A DNA stretch of 64,000 bases from Dermacoccus abyssi (GTDB taxonomy: Bacteria; Actinomycetota; Actinomycetes; Actinomycetales; Dermatophilaceae). Positions 52,293 to 61,459 of the stretch are shown here, one piece after another (positions within the stretch are counted from its first letter, which is position 1; every line of letters begins with the position of its first letter). The stretch lies in NCBI RefSeq assembly GCF_034541975.1, contig NZ_JAVYJM010000001.1; one strand, 5' to 3'. Both the position numbers and the translations under genes were made by a program. The notes under the pieces were generated by a model. The model saw only the letters and a list, made by a program, of their open reading frames with translations, was not told where the DNA came from and made no database searches.

Positions 52293-53138
52293 ATGCGTAA
52301 GACGACACGAGCTACGGTTCTTTCCCTCTCCGTCGCCTCGGCGCTGGCTCTCGGCGCCTGTGGCCCGGAGTCGGCAACCGGCGGGAGCGGTTCCTCCTCG
52401 ACCACGTCGAAGTCCAGCAGCACGGACGAGGCCTCGCCGTCGACGCAGTCCGAGAAGTCGAGCGAAGACACGACGTCGTCCACGACGACGCCCTCCGACC
52501 CGACCGAGGACGCCGGCACAACGGACGAGAAGGACCAGGGCGCAGCATCACCCGAACAGGCCGCCAGCCTGCCCAGCGGCCCCGTGACGAAGGCGACGCT
52601 CGTCACCGCAGGTGGTTACCAGAAGCGTCCGGACAGCAAGTACGGCGAGTTCTACGCCGTCCTCAAGGTCGACGGCACCGGCCCGGGCAAGGCCACGGTC
52701 CGCTACGACATGCTCGACGCGAGCGGCAAGGTGATCGGCACGGTCGAGGACACGATCAAGGTCGGCAAGGGCAAGGACATGATCAAGATCAGCACCAAGC
52801 TCGGCAAGGCCCCGGCGGGCATCAAGAAGGTGCGCCTCAGCCTCACCAAGAACGAGACCGACGACCGCTCGGACGACATCACGATGAGCAACGTCAAGAT
52901 CAACAACGACGGCCCGAACCGCCGCCCGGTCATCACCGGCAACTACGCCGCGAACGGTGACTCGCCGGTCACCGGGATCCGGGCCATCTGCATGGACGCG
53001 AACAAGCGTGTGATCGTCGGCCACGGCCTGCCGGACGTCAAGGGCGCCAAGAGCGGCACCTTCAAGGCTGAGCTGCACGAAGCGCCGCGCGACTGGAAGG
53101 CGAGCACCTGCTACGTCGGCCAGAGCGGCACGCTCTGA
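52293..53138 (+). CDS. Putative lipoprotein with Ser/Thr-rich linker, unknown function
   Basis: A 281-residue secreted protein. The type II signal peptide MRKTTRATVLSLSVASALAL ends in the lipobox LGAC (Cys at ~23). Residues ~25-95 are a disordered Ser/Thr/Glu/Asp linker that probably spans the cell wall. The C-terminal ~185 residues form a beta-rich domain (YGEFYAVLKVDGTGPGKATVRYDMLDASGKVIGTVED, later DGPNRRPVITGNYAANGDSPV) resembling Ig-like or FxLYD-type folds, but I assign no family. AAGGAAG before ATG 52293 supports the start. It stands alone and ends at a strong hairpin. Confidence 0.85.
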   Translation: MRKTTRATVLSLSVASALALGACGPESATGGSGSSSTTSKSSSTDEASPSTQSEKSSEDTTSSTTTPSDPTEDAGTTDEKDQGAASPEQAASLPSGPVTKATLVTAGGYQKRPDSKYGEFYAVLKVDGTGPGKATVRYDMLDASGKVIGTVEDTIKVGKGKDMIKISTKLGKAPAGIKKVRLSLTKNETDDRSDDITMSNVKINNDGPNRRPVITGNYAANGDSPVTGIRAICMDANKRVIVGHGLPDVKGAKSGTFKAELHEAPRDWKASTCYVGQSGTL

Positions 53139-53144
53139 GTTCGA

Positions 53145-53190
53145 ACGAACGTGGGCCGGGACCACCGCGTGCCCCCCGGCCCACGTTCGT
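53145..53190. terminator. Bidirectional hairpin after the lipoprotein gene
   Basis: A perfect 16-bp stem joins 53145-53160 (ACGAACGTGGGCCGGG) to 53175-53190. It starts six bases after the lipoprotein stop and ends eight bases before the stop of the convergent membrane-protein gene, so it serves both. Confidence 0.85.
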
Positions 53191-53198
53191 GCGTTCCC

Positions 53199-55451
53199 CT
53201 AGTCCAGTCGGTAGACCGTGACGGTTCCGGAGTGATGTACGGCATCCGCGTAATCCGCGAGGTCGGGAGAGACGTCGCTGGCCGCGGTGTCGGCGTAGAG
53301 CCAACGGACTCCCCGCCGTTGCAGTTGCTCGACGGTGGCGCGGTCGGGATCGTGAAAGACCTTCTCGTTGAGCGCGAAGAGCTTCTGATCCGAGAACGGC
53401 TGCGACGTCGCCGGTAGACCGCCCCTACCTGCGTTGCGCTGCGCGGGATCGGTGTAGCCCCATGCCTCGATGAAGACCCGCCGCTCGGTCAGCGCGCTCA
53501 CCCAGTAGGCGCGCGAGTCGCACTCGGCGTCCTCGGGCACCCGACAGTGGACGTTGGTGGCCACGACGTCCGTCTCGCCCGAGTGATCTCGAACCCACTG
53601 TGCCGCAGACGTCTCCTGTGCGGACACGGTCCATGCCTTGTCGTCCGTCACGGTGGAGAACAGGCTTCCACCGTTGTTCTTGCCGACGTTGAACGCGGGA
53701 AAGACCAGTGCCGCTCCGAAGAGGATTCCGGCTCCGACGAGCGGCCGGTAACGACTGACCACGAGTGCACCGACGACGAGCGCCAGCGTCAGGAGCGCGA
53801 AGGCGAGCACGCTTGCCGGGATGTCCGTCCGGTCGGGCACCGATGTGCCGCTCGCCCAACGAAGGGCCAGAAGCAGCAGCCCACCGATGACGAATCCCAC
53901 CGAGAGCATCTGCCACCGGCGCGAGGCGCTTCGTTCCCACAGCTCGGCGAATCCCCACCCTGCAAGGAGGGCGATGAGGGGCAGGGCGCCCATCGGGAAG
54001 TAGCCCTGCGACATCCCCGTGTGGTCCACGAGCAGGTAGGCGGCGAGGCTCGCCGCGAAGGACGCGAGCAGGAAGACGGGTGCGGGGTCGGTCCGCCACG
54101 TGCGCCCCAGGGCGACGCTCGTTGCGGCGTAGGCGTACTGCACGGCGAGAGCCACGAGCAGACCGACAACGAGCACGACCACTCCCGTTGTCTCGAGATG
54201 CGGCATCACGAAGGGGCCGTGGTCGAACGTGTTCGGCGGCTCGACGTAGTGCTTGTACGGGCTCTGGTGCCGGAAGCTTGAGAAGAGTCGGATCTTGGAC
54301 CCGGCGGAGCCGCCCGCGAAAAGGGGCAACGCGAGGGCGATTCCGGCGAGGCAGGAACCGAAGACGATCGCGGCGCCACGTCGCACCGCAGACCTGCGAA
54401 CGTACACGACCCCCACCGCGAGGGCCCCGCAGCAGAAGACCGGCAGGATGCTCGACTTCGCGCCGGCGCACACGAAGGCGGTAACCAAGCAGACGATGGC
54501 GCCCTTCCAGCCGATGCGTGCTCCCCGCAGGATCGGCACGAACAGCCACGCGGCCCACAGGGTGAAGACGAGACCGAAGATCTGCGACGGGCTGGGCCAG
54601 ACGAAAGCCGTCGTCGGGCCGGTCGGGCCCTTCCAGGCCATGGGCACGATGCCTGCCGGAATCACGAACAGGACGATCGCCGCCGTCCCTGCGATCCAGG
54701 CCCCGCTCAGCCTGCGCCCGACGACGAGGCAGAGGGCGAGCGCCAGAGCAACAACAGGCAGGTACCACAGGCGCGTCGCCACGTCCGACGTCGAGGTGAA
54801 GGAGCCCAGGCTCCCGGACGCCATGTAGGCGTTGCTCAACCAGTGATAGTTGAGCTGGCCGAGAACCTCGACGTGAGGAACCGTGGGCAGCGCCGCACGT
54901 TTGAGTTCCGCAGCGATTCCAACGTGCCAGTACAGGTCCTGGTACATCGTGCTGGGACCGGGCGGGCGCGACTGGTGACGTCCGAATCCGACGAGGAGCC
55001 ACGCCATCCAGAACGTCGCCACGGTGAGTAGCCACAGCGAGCCGGTCGGGATGCCCCGAACCGCAGCCTCGCGCTGCCCGACGCGCTCGTCGGCCACGTC
55101 GTGCTCGTCTCCGCTGAGCAGTGTCGTTCGATTCCTGGCGCGTCGCTCCAGAACGCCTGCCGCGACGAGGGCCACTACGCCGCCGGCAACCGTGAACGAC
55201 GGCGCACCGACGACCTGCCACAGAAGCCAGTTCGCGAGCTGCGCCCCGATGCCCACGGCCGCGCCGATCGTGGCTCGCTCGAAACCACCGGTGGTGTAGC
55301 GCCCGACCAGGGCCCAACCGAAGACCCACCACAAAGCCGTCCACAGGGCGTACCGCAATGCCGCAAGCGGTTCGACGTCGACGAGAACCGGAGCGGCGAA
55401 CACCACGAGGAGCAGGACGACGAGTGGTGGGGCGTTACGGCGGTTCAGCAC
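53199..55451 (-). CDS. Large polytopic membrane protein, GT-C-like
   Basis: A 750-residue protein with about twelve predicted membrane segments, from APPLVVLLLVVFAAPVLV at the N-terminus to LAFALLTLALVVGALVV near residue 580. A soluble extracytoplasmic C-terminal domain of about 150 residues follows (SAQWVRDHSGETDVVATN, EAWGYTDPAQR, ERRGVRWLYAD-type segment QRRGVRWLYADTAASDV). The first large loop has MYQDLYWHVGIAAELKRAALPTVPHV, similar to the D/E-containing loop of GT-C glycosyltransferases. The layout fits a polyprenyl-linked sugar transferase or YfhO-like protein; the substrate is unknown. The start is GTG 55451. Confidence 0.7.
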   Translation of the reverse strand: MLNRRNAPPLVVLLLVVFAAPVLVDVEPLAALRYALWTALWWVFGWALVGRYTTGGFERATIGAAVGIGAQLANWLLWQVVGAPSFTVAGGVVALVAAGVLERRARNRTTLLSGDEHDVADERVGQREAAVRGIPTGSLWLLTVATFWMAWLLVGFGRHQSRPPGPSTMYQDLYWHVGIAAELKRAALPTVPHVEVLGQLNYHWLSNAYMASGSLGSFTSTSDVATRLWYLPVVALALALCLVVGRRLSGAWIAGTAAIVLFVIPAGIVPMAWKGPTGPTTAFVWPSPSQIFGLVFTLWAAWLFVPILRGARIGWKGAIVCLVTAFVCAGAKSSILPVFCCGALAVGVVYVRRSAVRRGAAIVFGSCLAGIALALPLFAGGSAGSKIRLFSSFRHQSPYKHYVEPPNTFDHGPFVMPHLETTGVVVLVVGLLVALAVQYAYAATSVALGRTWRTDPAPVFLLASFAASLAAYLLVDHTGMSQGYFPMGALPLIALLAGWGFAELWERSASRRWQMLSVGFVIGGLLLLALRWASGTSVPDRTDIPASVLAFALLTLALVVGALVVSRYRPLVGAGILFGAALVFPAFNVGKNNGGSLFSTVTDDKAWTVSAQETSAAQWVRDHSGETDVVATNVHCRVPEDAECDSRAYWVSALTERRVFIEAWGYTDPAQRNAGRGGLPATSQPFSDQKLFALNEKVFHDPDRATVEQLQRRGVRWLYADTAASDVSPDLADYADAVHHSGTVTVYRLD

Positions 55452-55480
55452 CGGAACATCCTACGGCGACGCAGACAGTG

Positions 55481-55544
55481 CCCCGAGCACGGCAAAGGGC
55501 CCCGAGCACGGCAAAGGGCCCCGAGCACGGCAAAGGGCCCCGAG
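55481..55544. repeat. Three exact 19-bp tandem repeats
   Basis: The unit CCCCGAGCACGGCAAAGGG occurs exactly three times without spacing (55481-55499, 55500-55518, 55519-55537), and the first seven bases recur at 55538-55544. The third copy forms the outer arm of the tuf terminator. The array lies between the tuf and membrane-protein genes. Confidence 0.95.
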
Positions 55545-55566
55545 GCGAATGCCTCGAGACCCTTTG
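55531..55566 (-). terminator. tuf terminator
   Basis: CAAAGGG (55531-55537) pairs with CCCTTTG (55560-55566), and CGAGGC (55541-55546) with GCCTCG (55551-55556) around a GAAT loop, with a 3-by-3 internal loop. A second small stem, GATCCC (55573-55578) with GGGATC (55584-55589), lies between it and the tuf stop. Confidence 0.75.
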
Positions 55567-55592
55567 CGGATGGATCCCCGAAAGGGATCAGA

Positions 55593-56789
55593 TCACTTGA
55601 TGATCTTGGTGACGCGACCGGCACCGACCGTACGACCACCCTCACGGATGGCGAACTTCAGGCCCTCCTCCATGGCGATGGGCTGGATGAGCTCCACCGT
55701 CATGTCGGTGTTATCGCCGGGCATGACCATCTCGGTGCCCTCGGGCAGGTGAACGACACCCGTGACGTCCGTCGTACGGAAGTAGAACTGCGGACGGTAG
55801 TTGTCGTAGAACGGCGTGTGACGGCCACCCTCGTCCTTCGAGAGGATGTAGACCTGACCCTCGAAGTCCGTGTGCGGGGTGATCGAACCCGGCTTGACGA
55901 CAACCTGGCCACGCTCGACGTCCTCACGCTTGACACCGCGAAGGAGCAGACCGACGTTCTCACCGGCGCGACCCTCGTCGAGCAGCTTGCGGAACATCTC
56001 GATGCCCGTGACGGTCGTCTTGGTGGCCGGGCCCTCGTGGATGCCGACGATCTCGACGTCCTCGTTGACGTTCAGGACACCGCGCTCGATGCGGCCCGTG
56101 ACGACGGTTCCACGACCGGTGATCGTGAAGACGTCCTCGACCGGCATGAGGAACGGCTTGTCGATGTCGCGCTCCGGCTCCGGGATGGAGTCGTCGACAG
56201 CGTTCATGAGCTCCATGAGCTTGTCGCCCCACTCGGCGTCGCCCTCGAGCGCCTTGAGCGCCGAGACCTGAACGACCGGCAGGTCGTCGCCCGGGAAGTC
56301 GTAGGAGGACAGCAGTTCGCGGACCTCCATCTCGACGAGCTCCATGATCTCCTCGTCGTCGACCATGTCAGCCTTGTTCAGCGCGACGACGATGTAGGGA
56401 ACGCCGACCTGGCGGGCCAGGAGGACGTGCTCCTTCGTCTGCGGCATCGGGCCGTCGGTGGCCGCGACCACGAGGATGGCGCCGTCCATCTGAGCAGCAC
56501 CGGTGATCATGTTCTTCACGTAGTCAGCGTGACCGGGGCAGTCGACGTGAGCGTAGTGACGCTTCTCCGTCTGGTACTCGATGTGCGCGATCGAAATCGT
56601 GATACCGCGCTGCTTCTCCTCCGGCGCCTTGTCGATCTCGTCGAACGGCGTGAAGGGGTTGAGTTCCGGGTACTTGTCGTGCAGAACCTTAGAGATTGCT
56701 GCCGTCAGCGTCGTCTTGCCGTGGTCGATGTGACCGATGGTGCCGATGTTGACGTGCGGCTTGCTCCGCTCGAACTTCGCCTTCGCCAC
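55593..56789 (-). CDS. tuf: Elongation factor Tu
   Basis: A 398-residue EF-Tu that brings aminoacyl-tRNA to the ribosome. The GTPase motifs are GHIDHGKTT (G1), RGITI (G2), DCPGHADY (G3), NKADM (G4) and SALKAL (G5). Domains 2 and 3 follow (GRGTVVTGRIERG, the GDNTDMTVELIQPIAMEEGLKFAIREGGRTVGAG segment). It is the last gene of the str operon, 119 bases after fusA. Confidence 0.98.
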   Translation of the reverse strand: MAKAKFERSKPHVNIGTIGHIDHGKTTLTAAISKVLHDKYPELNPFTPFDEIDKAPEEKQRGITISIAHIEYQTEKRHYAHVDCPGHADYVKNMITGAAQMDGAILVVAATDGPMPQTKEHVLLARQVGVPYIVVALNKADMVDDEEIMELVEMEVRELLSSYDFPGDDLPVVQVSALKALEGDAEWGDKLMELMNAVDDSIPEPERDIDKPFLMPVEDVFTITGRGTVVTGRIERGVLNVNEDVEIVGIHEGPATKTTVTGIEMFRKLLDEGRAGENVGLLLRGVKREDVERGQVVVKPGSITPHTDFEGQVYILSKDEGGRHTPFYDNYRPQFYFRTTDVTGVVHLPEGTEMVMPGDNTDMTVELIQPIAMEEGLKFAIREGGRTVGAGRVTKIIK

Positions 56790-56908
56790 TTGGGTCCTCC
56801 TCAGGACTTGTGTTGGTCAAACGCTTTGTCGCCTTCGGGGTTGAAGGCGCCGGGACGCGTCTGTTGTTTACAGGTTGTGTTACGGGTCTCTAGACGGGAC
56901 GGACCCGT

Positions 56909-59023
56909 TCACTCGCCCCGGATCTTCTTGATGATCTCGTCCGCGACGCTCCGGGGAACCTCGGCGTACGAGTCGAACTGCATCGTGTAGTTGGCACGAC
57001 CCTGCGTCTTGGAACGAAGGTCACCAACGTACCCGAACATCTCCGACAGCGGAACGAGGCCACGAACGACCTTGGCGCCGCTGACGTCCTCCATGGCCTG
57101 GATCTGGCCACGGCGGGAGTTGATGTCGCCGATCACGTCGCCCATGTACTCCTCGGGCGTACGGACCTCGACTGCCATCATCGGCTCGAGCAGCACCGGG
57201 TCGGCCTTACGGACGGCCTCCTTCAATGCCATGGAGCCGGCGATCTTGAACGCCATCTCCGAGGAGTCGACGTCGTGGTAGGCGCCGTCGACCAGCGTGG
57301 CCTTGAGGCCCACCAACGGGTAACCGGCGAGGACACCCTGCTGCATGGCGTCCTGGATGCCGTTGTCGACACTGGGGATGTACTCACGCGGCACGCGACC
57401 ACCGACGACGGCGTTGACGAACTCGTAGAGCTCGCCCTCGGACGTGTCGAGGGGCTCGAAGGTGATCTGGACCTTCGCGAACTGACCGGAACCACCGGTC
57501 TGCTTCTTGTGCGTGTAGTCGTACTTCGCGACGGCCTTGCGGATCGTCTCGCGGTACGCCACCTGCGGGGCGCCAACGTTGGCCTCGACCTTGAACTCAC
57601 GCTTCATGCGGTCGACCAGGATGTCGAGGTGGAGCTCGCCCATACCACGGATGATGGTCTGGCCGGTCTCCTCGTCGAGCTCGACCTGGAAGGTCGGGTC
57701 TTCCTGAGCCAGCTTCTGGATGGCCGTGGAGAGCTTCTCCTGGTCACCCTTCGTCTTCGGCTCGATGGCGACCGAGATGACCGGCTCCGGGAACGTCATC
57801 GACTCGAGGACGATCTGGCTGCTCGGGTCGCTCAGGGTGTCACCCGTCGTCGTCTCCTTGAGACCGATGGCGGCGTAGATGTGACCAGCCTGTGCCTCGT
57901 CGACCGGGTTCTCCTTGTTGGCGTGCATCTGGAAGAGCTTTCCGATGCGCTCCTTCTTGCCCTTGGTCGTGTTGACGACCTGCGAGCCTGCGGAGATCTT
58001 GCCCGAGTAGACGCGAATGAAGGTGAGCGAACCGAAGAACGGGTGCGCAGCGACCTTGAACGCGAGGGCCGAGAAGGGCTCGTCGAGAGCCGGCTTACGC
58101 GTGATCTCCTGCTCCTCGTCACCCGGGACGTGGCCGATCATCGGCGGCACGTCGAGCGGGCTCGGGAGGTAGTCGACGACGGCGTCGAGCATCGGCTGGA
58201 CGCCGCGGTTCTTGAACGCGGAGCCACACAGGACCGGGTAGAGCTCGGAGTTGACCGTGAGCTTGCGGATGCCGGCCTTGATCTCGTCCTCGGTCAGCTC
58301 CTCGCCGCTGAGGTACTTCTCCATGAGGTCGTCGTCGGACTCGGCGACACGCTCGACGAGCGCGTTGCGGTACTCCTCGGCCTTGGCCTTGAGGTCGTCC
58401 GGAATCTCCTGGATCTCGTACTTGGCACCCATGGTGACGTCACCCTTGGCGTCACCCGGCCACACGAGAGCGCGGTTGTAGATGAGGTCGACGACACCGA
58501 CGAAGTCGTTCTCGGCACCGATCGGCAGCTGGAGCACGAGCGGCTCCGCACCGAGGCGGTCCTTGATCGTCTGGACGGTGAAGTAGAAGTCAGCGCCCAT
58601 CTTGTCCATCTTGTTGACGAAGCAGACGCGCGGAACGTCGTACTTGTCAGCCTGGCGCCACACCGTCTCGGACTGGGGCTCGACGCCCTCCTTGCCGTCG
58701 AAGACAGCGACGGCACCGTCGAGAACGCGCAGCGAGCGCTCGACCTCGACCGTGAAGTCCACGTGACCCGGGGTGTCGATGATGTTGATCTGGGTACCTT
58801 CCCAGAACGACGTCACAGCAGCGGACGTGATCGTGATGCCACGCTCCTTCTCCTGCTCCATCCAGTCGGTCGTCGACGCACCGTCGTGCGTCTCACCGAT
58901 CTTGTGGTTGACGCCGGTGTAGAAGAGGATGCGCTCGGTCGTCGTCGTCTTGCCGGCGTCGATGTGCGCCATGATGCCGATGTTGCGGACCTTCTTCAGG
59001 TCGGTCAGCACGTCCTGTGCCAC
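56909..59023 (-). CDS. fusA: Elongation factor G
   Basis: A 704-residue translocase. G motifs are AHIDAGKTTTTE, RGITITSAA, DTPGHVDF and NKMDKMGAD. Domain IV carries KKQTGGSGQFAKVQ, GVLAGYPLVGLKATLVDGAYHDVDSSEMAFK, and domain V ends the protein. The ATG is at 59023. It lies 99 bases after rpsG in the str operon. Confidence 0.98.
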   Translation of the reverse strand: MAQDVLTDLKKVRNIGIMAHIDAGKTTTTERILFYTGVNHKIGETHDGASTTDWMEQEKERGITITSAAVTSFWEGTQINIIDTPGHVDFTVEVERSLRVLDGAVAVFDGKEGVEPQSETVWRQADKYDVPRVCFVNKMDKMGADFYFTVQTIKDRLGAEPLVLQLPIGAENDFVGVVDLIYNRALVWPGDAKGDVTMGAKYEIQEIPDDLKAKAEEYRNALVERVAESDDDLMEKYLSGEELTEDEIKAGIRKLTVNSELYPVLCGSAFKNRGVQPMLDAVVDYLPSPLDVPPMIGHVPGDEEQEITRKPALDEPFSALAFKVAAHPFFGSLTFIRVYSGKISAGSQVVNTTKGKKERIGKLFQMHANKENPVDEAQAGHIYAAIGLKETTTGDTLSDPSSQIVLESMTFPEPVISVAIEPKTKGDQEKLSTAIQKLAQEDPTFQVELDEETGQTIIRGMGELHLDILVDRMKREFKVEANVGAPQVAYRETIRKAVAKYDYTHKKQTGGSGQFAKVQITFEPLDTSEGELYEFVNAVVGGRVPREYIPSVDNGIQDAMQQGVLAGYPLVGLKATLVDGAYHDVDSSEMAFKIAGSMALKEAVRKADPVLLEPMMAVEVRTPEEYMGDVIGDINSRRGQIQAMEDVSGAKVVRGLVPLSEMFGYVGDLRSKTQGRANYTMQFDSYAEVPRSVADEIIKKIRGE

Positions 59024-59122
59024 GGTGTCTCTTCTCGTTCGAAGTTCAGTATCAGTACTGGGTGAGCCGGGGTGACGGCCTGATCCATTCTACGAAGAGA
59101 ACGGACCGCCACCCCAACTCGA

Positions 59123-59593
59123 TCACCAGCGGTAGTGCGCGAAGGCCTTGTTGGACTCGGCCATCTTGTGCGTGTCCTCGCGACGCTTGACAGCGGCACC
59201 CAGGCCGTTGCTGGCGTCGAGGATCTCGTTCATCAGGCGCTCCGTCATCGTCTTCTCACGACGCTGACGCGAGTAGCCGACGAGCCAACGCAGCGAGAGC
59301 GTCGTGGCGCGGGCCGGCTTGACCTCGATCGGCACCTGGTAGGTCGCACCGCCGACGCGGCGGGACTTGACCTCGAGCGACGGACGGATGTTGTCGAGCG
59401 CACGCTTCAGCGTGACGACCGGGTCGGTGCCCGTCTTCTCACGGCAGCCTTCGAGGGCGTCGTACACGATGCGCTCAGCGATGGACTTCTTGCCATCCAT
59501 GAGGATCTTGTTGACGAGCTGCGTGACGAGCGGCGAACCGTAGACCGGGTCGACGACGAGGGGGCGCTTAGGAGCAGGACCCTTACGAGGCAT
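59123..59593 (-). CDS. rpsG: 30S ribosomal protein S7
   Basis: A 156-residue S7: PRKGPAPKRPLVVDPVYGSPLVTQLVNKILMDGKKSIAERIVYDAL, then VGGATYQVPIEVKPARATTLSLRWLV. It binds the 3' major domain of 16S rRNA. Its ATG overlaps the rpsL stop by one base (TAATG). Confidence 0.98.
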   Translation of the reverse strand: MPRKGPAPKRPLVVDPVYGSPLVTQLVNKILMDGKKSIAERIVYDALEGCREKTGTDPVVTLKRALDNIRPSLEVKSRRVGGATYQVPIEVKPARATTLSLRWLVGYSRQRREKTMTERLMNEILDASNGLGAAVKRREDTHKMAESNKAFAHYRW

Positions 59594-59967
59594 TACTTCT
59601 TCTCCTTCTTCGCGCCGTAGCGGCTACGCGCCTGGTTACGGCCCTTGACACCCTGGGTGTCGAGCGAGCCGCGGATGATCTTGTAGCGCACACCGGGAAG
59701 GTCCTTCACACGGCCGCCACGCACGAGCACGATCGAGTGCTCCTGCAGGTTGTGGCCGACGCCCGGGATGTAGGCAGTGACCTCGATACCCGAGGTGAGC
59801 TTGACGCGGGCGACCTTGCGCAGAGCCGAGTTCGGCTTCTTCGGGGTCGTGGTGTAGACGCGGGTGCAGACACCGCGTCGCTGGGGGCTGCCCTTAAGAG
59901 CCGGAGTTGCAGCCTTGACGGCCTTGTCCTGGCGACCCTTACGGACGAGCTGGTTGATCGTAGGCAA
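59593..59967 (-). CDS. rpsL: 30S ribosomal protein S12, TTG start
   Basis: A 124-residue S12: PTINQLVRKGRQDKAVKAATPALKGSPQRRGVCTRVYTTTPKKPNSALRKVARV and GHNLQEHSIVLVRGGRVKDLPGVRYKIIRG. The K43 and K88 regions where streptomycin-resistance changes occur read TTPKKPNSA and VKDLPG and look wild type. The family N-terminus requires a TTG start at 59967, with GGAG eight bases before it. It heads the str operon. Confidence 0.97.
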   Translation of the reverse strand: MPTINQLVRKGRQDKAVKAATPALKGSPQRRGVCTRVYTTTPKKPNSALRKVARVKLTSGIEVTAYIPGVGHNLQEHSIVLVRGGRVKDLPGVRYKIIRGSLDTQGVKGRNQARSRYGAKKEKK

Positions 59968-60433
59968 CCTGGTTCTCCGAACGTGTCGTTTCTGTTCCGC
60001 TCGCCGACCTGGGCCGACGAGCTCCTTGTCATGCCGCGCACCCACGCTCTCGGGCGTGTCCGGCGCGACCCCTCCCCTGCACTTTCGCGCAGACGATCCG
60101 CCGGTCCGGCGGACCTTGCCTGACATACGACTGCCCGGCGAGGGTGTGGCAATGGGCAGACTTCCGCCCAAGCACCTATCAAGAGTACCGAGTCGGGGTG
60201 CACGCGGCCAAATCCGGCCTGGACCGCAACCCGACACGCCGCCTGAGGTGTCGCCACCCGGATCCCTCGACTCTCCTGCGGCGTCGTCGTCGGAGCACCC
60301 CCTCCGGAGGGGCCCGCGTCGTGCGGGTCGACGTCGGGTCGCCGCCTCGACGGTGGCCCCCGGCCCGTGCTGCCGGCCTGCGTCTACGATGTCGTTGATC
60401 CAGTCTCCGACGACTCAGGGCGAGGGCACGCAC
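59968..60433. promoter_or_regulatory. Gene-free control region between rpsL and the glycosyltransferase gene
   Basis: This region of 421-466 bases (depending on the glycosyltransferase start) has no gene. For the str operon a minus-strand TTGCCA followed after 18 bases by GTATGT lies near 60122-60152. The leader holds TCCGCCGG (60097-60104) and CCGGCGGA (60106-60113), a 17-bp palindrome. On the plus strand TACGAT (60385-60390) may be the -10 of the glycosyltransferase gene, though no clear -35 was found. Confidence 0.4.
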
Positions 60434-61459
60434 TTGCACACCATCTCCATCGTGATTCCGGTCTACCAGGGTGAGACCACGTTGCCCTCGGTGATCGACG
60501 AGCTGCTCCCCTACACCGAGCCCAGCCGAACCGCGCGCGGAACCGAGTTCCAGGTGTCGGAAATCCTTCTCGTGCACGACAACGGACCCGACGCGAGCGA
60601 CGACACCATGCGTGCTCTCGCCGAGGCGCACCCCGTGGTCCGTCCGGTCTGGTTGAGCCGCAACTTCGGACAGCACGCGGCGACGCTGGCGGGTATGGCG
60701 TCCACCGGCGGTGACTGGATCGTCACGATGGACGAGGACGGTCAGCACGACCCGAAGTTCATCGCCGACATGCTCGACACCGCTCTCACCCAGCAGGCGA
60801 GTCTCGTCTACAGCATGGCGCGCAACCCTCCGCCCCACGGCTTCGTACGCAATCTCGCCTCGGTGGGCGCCAAGCGTGTGCTCAGCTCCGCGTCGGGCCT
60901 GAAGAACGCCAAGGACTTCCAGAGCTTCCGCCTCATGCTGGGCTCCATCGGTCGCAGTGTCGCCGCGTACGCGGGTCCGAACATCTACCTCGACGTGGCG
61001 CTCGGTTGGGTGACGAAGGACGTCGCCACCTGCCCGATCGATCTGCGCGAGGAGGGCGACCGCCCCTCGGGCTACAACTACAAGAGTCTCTTCGGCCACT
61101 TCTGGCGGATGTTCCTCACCAGCGGTACACGCGGCCTGCGTGCCGTCAGCCTCCTCGGCGTGGTCGCCGCGATCGCCGGTCTCGTCCTCACCGTCGTCCT
61201 CGTCGTGGCGAAACTCTTCTTCGAGCCCAGCCTGCCCTCGGGGTGGCCGTCTCTCATGGTCGCGCTCCTCATCATCGGCGGCGCGATACTCATCTCGCTC
61301 GGCATGATCGCCGAGTACATCGGCGTCAACGTCAACATGGCGATGGGTAAGCCCTTGTACCTCATCGTGCCCGATCCGGCTGCCGGACCCCTCGGCCGCG
61401 ACCGCGCTCAGAGCGGGCCCCAGGCCGGCGTCGAGCAGCCCGCGCGACGTGATGGCTGA
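60434..61459 (+). CDS. Family 2 glycosyltransferase with C-terminal membrane segments (GtrB/ArnC-like)
   Basis: About 341 residues. The GT2 domain begins HTISIVIPVYQGETTLPSVIDEL, with ILLVHDNGPDASDDT, WLSRNFGQHAATLAGM, and the metal-binding VTMDEDGQHDP. Two membrane segments follow near the C-terminus (VSLLGVVAAIAGLVLTVVLVVAKLFF and LMVALLIIGGAILISLGMIAEYIG). This is the layout of enzymes that load sugars onto polyprenyl phosphate. TTG 60434 has GAGGG six bases upstream and starts the domain directly; ATG 60389 would add 15 residues but overlaps a possible -10 box. Its 3' end overlaps the next gene. Confidence 0.88.
   Translation: MHTISIVIPVYQGETTLPSVIDELLPYTEPSRTARGTEFQVSEILLVHDNGPDASDDTMRALAEAHPVVRPVWLSRNFGQHAATLAGMASTGGDWIVTMDEDGQHDPKFIADMLDTALTQQASLVYSMARNPPPHGFVRNLASVGAKRVLSSASGLKNAKDFQSFRLMLGSIGRSVAAYAGPNIYLDVALGWVTKDVATCPIDLREEGDRPSGYNYKSLFGHFWRMFLTSGTRGLRAVSLLGVVAAIAGLVLTVVLVVAKLFFEPSLPSGWPSLMVALLIIGGAILISLGMIAEYIGVNVNMAMGKPLYLIVPDPAAGPLGRDRAQSGPQAGVEQPARRDG

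Noticed and set aside
55481..55544. CRISPR array
   Set aside because: The 19-bp units are directly joined without spacers and no cas genes are near; it is a simple tandem repeat.
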